Shown piece after piece: positions 60,817-64,000 of a DNA stretch of 64,000 bases. Under the pieces are notes generated by a model. That model saw nothing but the letters and a program-made list of their open reading frames with translations, had not been told where the DNA came from and ran no database searches. This stretch comes from Gymnogyps californianus (lineage: Eukaryota; Chordata; Aves; Accipitriformes; Cathartidae). Position numbers and translations under genes: made by a program. The stretch lies in contig NC_059476.1 in NCBI RefSeq assembly GCF_018139145.2, forward strand, positions 12,517,001-12,581,000. The letters run 5' to 3'. Each line of letters starts with the position of its first letter. Position 1 is the stretch's first letter.

Positions 60817-63800
60817 CATGTTTATGCCTGGGGTGTTTTTATTTGATCACTGTTCTATTAATGGCCTTGAATCAATGAATGAGCAACTATCTACAAAGTA
60901 AAACAACAAGTAAAAAGGTGAGGAGCAGGAGAAAATAGATGGTGTGGTCAAACCACATGCCATGGGGAACCACAATGACCTACCAGCAAGCCCTGGAGGC
61001 AGGAGAGGATGAAGGGGATCTCTTGGTAAGGGAGATCTGGCAAAATTAAGACTACTGGGAATAAAGTAAGGCACAAGGGGAGATGGCATGTGGAGTTGTG
61101 TGGAAAAATCTAATCTGTCCCTCCCTTCTCCCAACATATTGTATAGCTTCAATTTGTCATTTGCTGCCTGCAGATGATAAATGCAGACTGTTTTACCCCA
61201 AGACTGGGCTTTGAAGACAAGTGTCATGTTTTGCCAATCAGGACTGAAGAAACCTGGATGTGATCAAGGTCTGAAAGCAGCCCACCATGGGCACCGTGAA
61301 GTGTCTGAGCTCATCAACTGTAGGAATAATGAGCCAGAGAGAAAGAATTCACATGCAAAAAATTAAGTTAGTCATTACACTTACTATAGTGAGTTTAAAA
61401 ATTTGTCCCTGGTCTGTCATTCACAGCAACCCCCTAACCCTTGCATTCACATTGCTTTTCAGCAATGTCTCCTTCTGTAGCTCAGGGAAACTCATTTCAC
61501 ATCCCTTTCTCAGCTTTTCAATCTTTAAAATGGGAGGCAATGCTTATGTTGTTCAGAAGCACACAGCTAAAATTAATAATTAGCACCTTAAAAATCCTAT
61601 GGAGGGTCTATGTATGATTTATTTTCAATAAATAGGAATACAAAATGAATTAGGGCTTGGTCCTACAATAGTCTCACCTTTTGAGCAATTTCATATGGAA
61701 TTTGTAGTATTCCACACCAGTAGGACTGGACATTTCATATTCTACATGTGTGGATTTATATTTGCGTAAAAATGAAGTATTTCTTTTTATGGTAAATCTT
61801 AGGGGATTAAGCAGGTTTAGGCCTCCATTTTGCTAGGTTTATACAAACATATGACAAGGACCTCTACTTGCTAGAGTTCATAATTTTGAACTTTGATCCC
61901 ACTCCCAGCAATTTTAGAAGTGCAGAGATAAGCATTAGTTTAAATACTTTCAGTGCCATCATACTCAGTGAAACAACCCTGGGCTTAGCTTCCCAGTATT
62001 TATATAATCACAGCCTAATTTTTGCTGTTATGCAAAAAAATTTGAGTGTCTTTTTCAGGGAGTGACGGAGGAAAGACTTCAAAACCTTACATGTAATGTG
62101 AAATTTGGAGGGAAATATAAGCTTTCAGCTGACCTATACTGATGCAGCTGATGCATGCTAACCTCTTGTCTCACGGTTATGTGTCTGGATGGTCAAGTCC
62201 GTGCTTGCATGGCCCAGGGCCGGTTCCCACACTCAGAGTCCCTTCAGCTGTTTTGGGGTGCTTCACCTCTTGCTTCATTGTGGAGACAGCTTAAAAGTCA
62301 CAGCAAAATGCTGTCCTTGCTGTCAATAGTGCGAGGGAACAGGAGGAGAAACATTTCCCCAAACTGAGGGCTGGATTTGCTGCAAATGAATTCGGTGCTT
62401 TGAGTAGCTCGGTGGTAGGCAGGAAGGAAGGGAGGAAAAGAAAAGGAAAAGAAATTGGTGCTTATCTTTTCTAAGCTCTTTGGCTGTAAAACAAACACCT
62501 GCAGAGCCTGAGTGAGGGAAGAAAAAAAGACGACTTGTTAATACAGAAAATTAAAACCATTTCTTTCAAATCATGGGCATATAATGTAGTACTTTCCACT
62601 ATAGCTTCAGGATTAGCATAAATTACGATGTGACCAAGGCATGACATAATCAAGACATTTAGAACTGTGTTTTCAGGGGTACTCAGACCTATGCAATTCA
62701 ATGTCTGACCTTCCCCTTTTCCCCCTGGTATTCTCTTTGTTTTTAAGACCAAACTGAACTCAACAACACAGAAGTGTGAAATAGAGGAACCTATTGCTCC
62801 GCACATGTGGAGCAGTGAGTGCTGCGGACTGCCTTCACAGATGCTGAATGTTAACGGCTGGCACCCGGGATCCTGGTTCCTGACACCAGCTTGCTTAAGT
62901 GAAAATAGGCACTTGTCTAGGCTGAGATGCACTAAGTCCTGCTCTTCCACGAGTCAATGGAAAATACGCTCAAGCATAGATGAGGACAGATTATCCACTT
63001 GTCCTTGGAATAAAGTGAATGCAAAAGGCTACTGTTATGGGTGCAAAACTCTCATCTTTCACAGGGAAAAAAGGGCAAAAATGATAAAAGTTTGATTTTG
63101 GGGAGAAGAGGGGGGCGAAAGAATCCCTTTTAGCTACAGGAGGTTGCACTGTAGTGGGTTGGGGACCACCCGCAGCAGCTGTCAGGAAGAGTTTCTGGGA
63201 TTGGGTATTAGTGGAAAGGGAAGGTTATCTGTGGAACATCAGGTGTTAATTTCCTAACATGCTGCCATGCTTTTCCCCTATGCTCTTTCTCCAACAGCAC
63301 ACCTCAAGACACTCTTCCCTGGCCTCTAGCTTTATCTCACAGTGCTAATTCCTGCCTCCCTTCAACACCCTTAACTTAATGCAGTCTCAACGTTTGGAAG
63401 CTGTATTCCTCGAAAGAACAGAAGGGAAACCCAGGGACAACAGTCTCCCAGAGTTCCCTGTCAAGGACTGTGCAAAGTCCTTGTAACTCCTTCTTTAAAT
63501 AGATGCTGGCAAATTACAGCAGTGTCATTTGGTCTTCTGCTTAACAAGCTGCGTTCACCCTTTCTTACTGCCAGCTCTATTTTCCTGGGGTTTATCAGTT
63601 GTCAGATATCTGCCAAAAGGAGCAGATGAAATCTCAGCCCTCAGGGGAGACTTTACTCCCTCACCTCCCTCTAAACCCGCTCCCTCACTCAGTTCTCCTG
63701 TTTGCCCACTCTTTATCTATAAATCGAATTCAACTGAAACTGGGTTTGAGGAATTGGCCTTTTTCTGTGTGCTGGTTATGAATAAAGCATGGTGTGGGCC

Positions 63801-64000
63801 TTTCAGTTTTAGATGCCTCTCATTTTTTTCTGTCAGGTACAAAATGACTCAAAACTGTATTTAAAAGGAAAGGATCACTGATAAATCAGTGCTGGATAAG
63901 CTGCAGTAGTTATGGCTCTATTGAGAAACGGTAATATACCGATAGGCTGGCATACACGTGGTTAAAACATACCAGCTCGCTTAAGCAACACATTATTGTT
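60817..64000. other. Unique non-coding DNA to the end of the window
   Basis: Frames include a 126-codon minus-strand frame (60847-61227) and a 159-codon minus-strand frame (62471-62950) whose start is GTG rather than ATG. Neither shows a domain. No RNA gene, repeat or promoter is recognised. Confidence 0.6.

Overview
The window looks like non-coding DNA from a bird genome, with no convincing protein-coding gene, tRNA, rRNA, CRISPR array or bacterial-type operon. Three things point to a bird. There are remnants of CR1-type LINEs (about 24474-24800 on the plus strand and 60064-60150 on the minus strand). Interspersed repeats are very sparse for 64 kb. At 45961-46554 there is an almost intact solo LTR that I recognise as an ERV-L-like LTR family common in Neoaves. 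That family memory, rather than any calculation, is why I favour a neoavian bird over a chicken-like one. Open frames are short, mostly lack an ATG and overlap on both strands, as expected of intergenic or deep intronic vertebrate DNA.

Layout. 1-12.5 kb: unique sequence with one (TATC)n microsatellite and a TATA-box-like segment near 2.39 kb. 12.5-14.6 kb: a 31-bp tandem duplication, an old repeat tail, and two minus-strand LINE protein fossils (reverse transcriptase and endonuclease pieces) that may be one broken copy. 14.6-24.4 kb: mostly unique sequence, including the longest open frame of the window (17624-18460, without an early ATG) and a CA/TA-rich microsatellite. 24.5-24.8 kb: plus-strand CR1 3' part. 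24.8-39 kb: unique sequence with a few degraded old repeats. 38.8-39.9 kb: a compositionally odd stretch followed by splice-site pairs that could delimit small exons. 45.96-46.55 kb: solo LTR. 55.8-56.2 kb: a tight cluster of TAATTA homeodomain-type sites. 60.06-60.15 kb: minus-strand CR1. The rest is unique AT-rich DNA.

What it may do. The low repeat load, the TAATTA cluster and several AT-rich blocks are compatible with a gene desert or large intron containing developmental enhancers, but I could not measure conservation. I found no evidence for a novel multi-gene system. The items most worth testing are the exon-like cluster at 39.27-39.92 kb, the unclassified segment at 38.79-39.20 kb, the 837-nt open frame at 17.6-18.5 kb and the TAATTA cluster.
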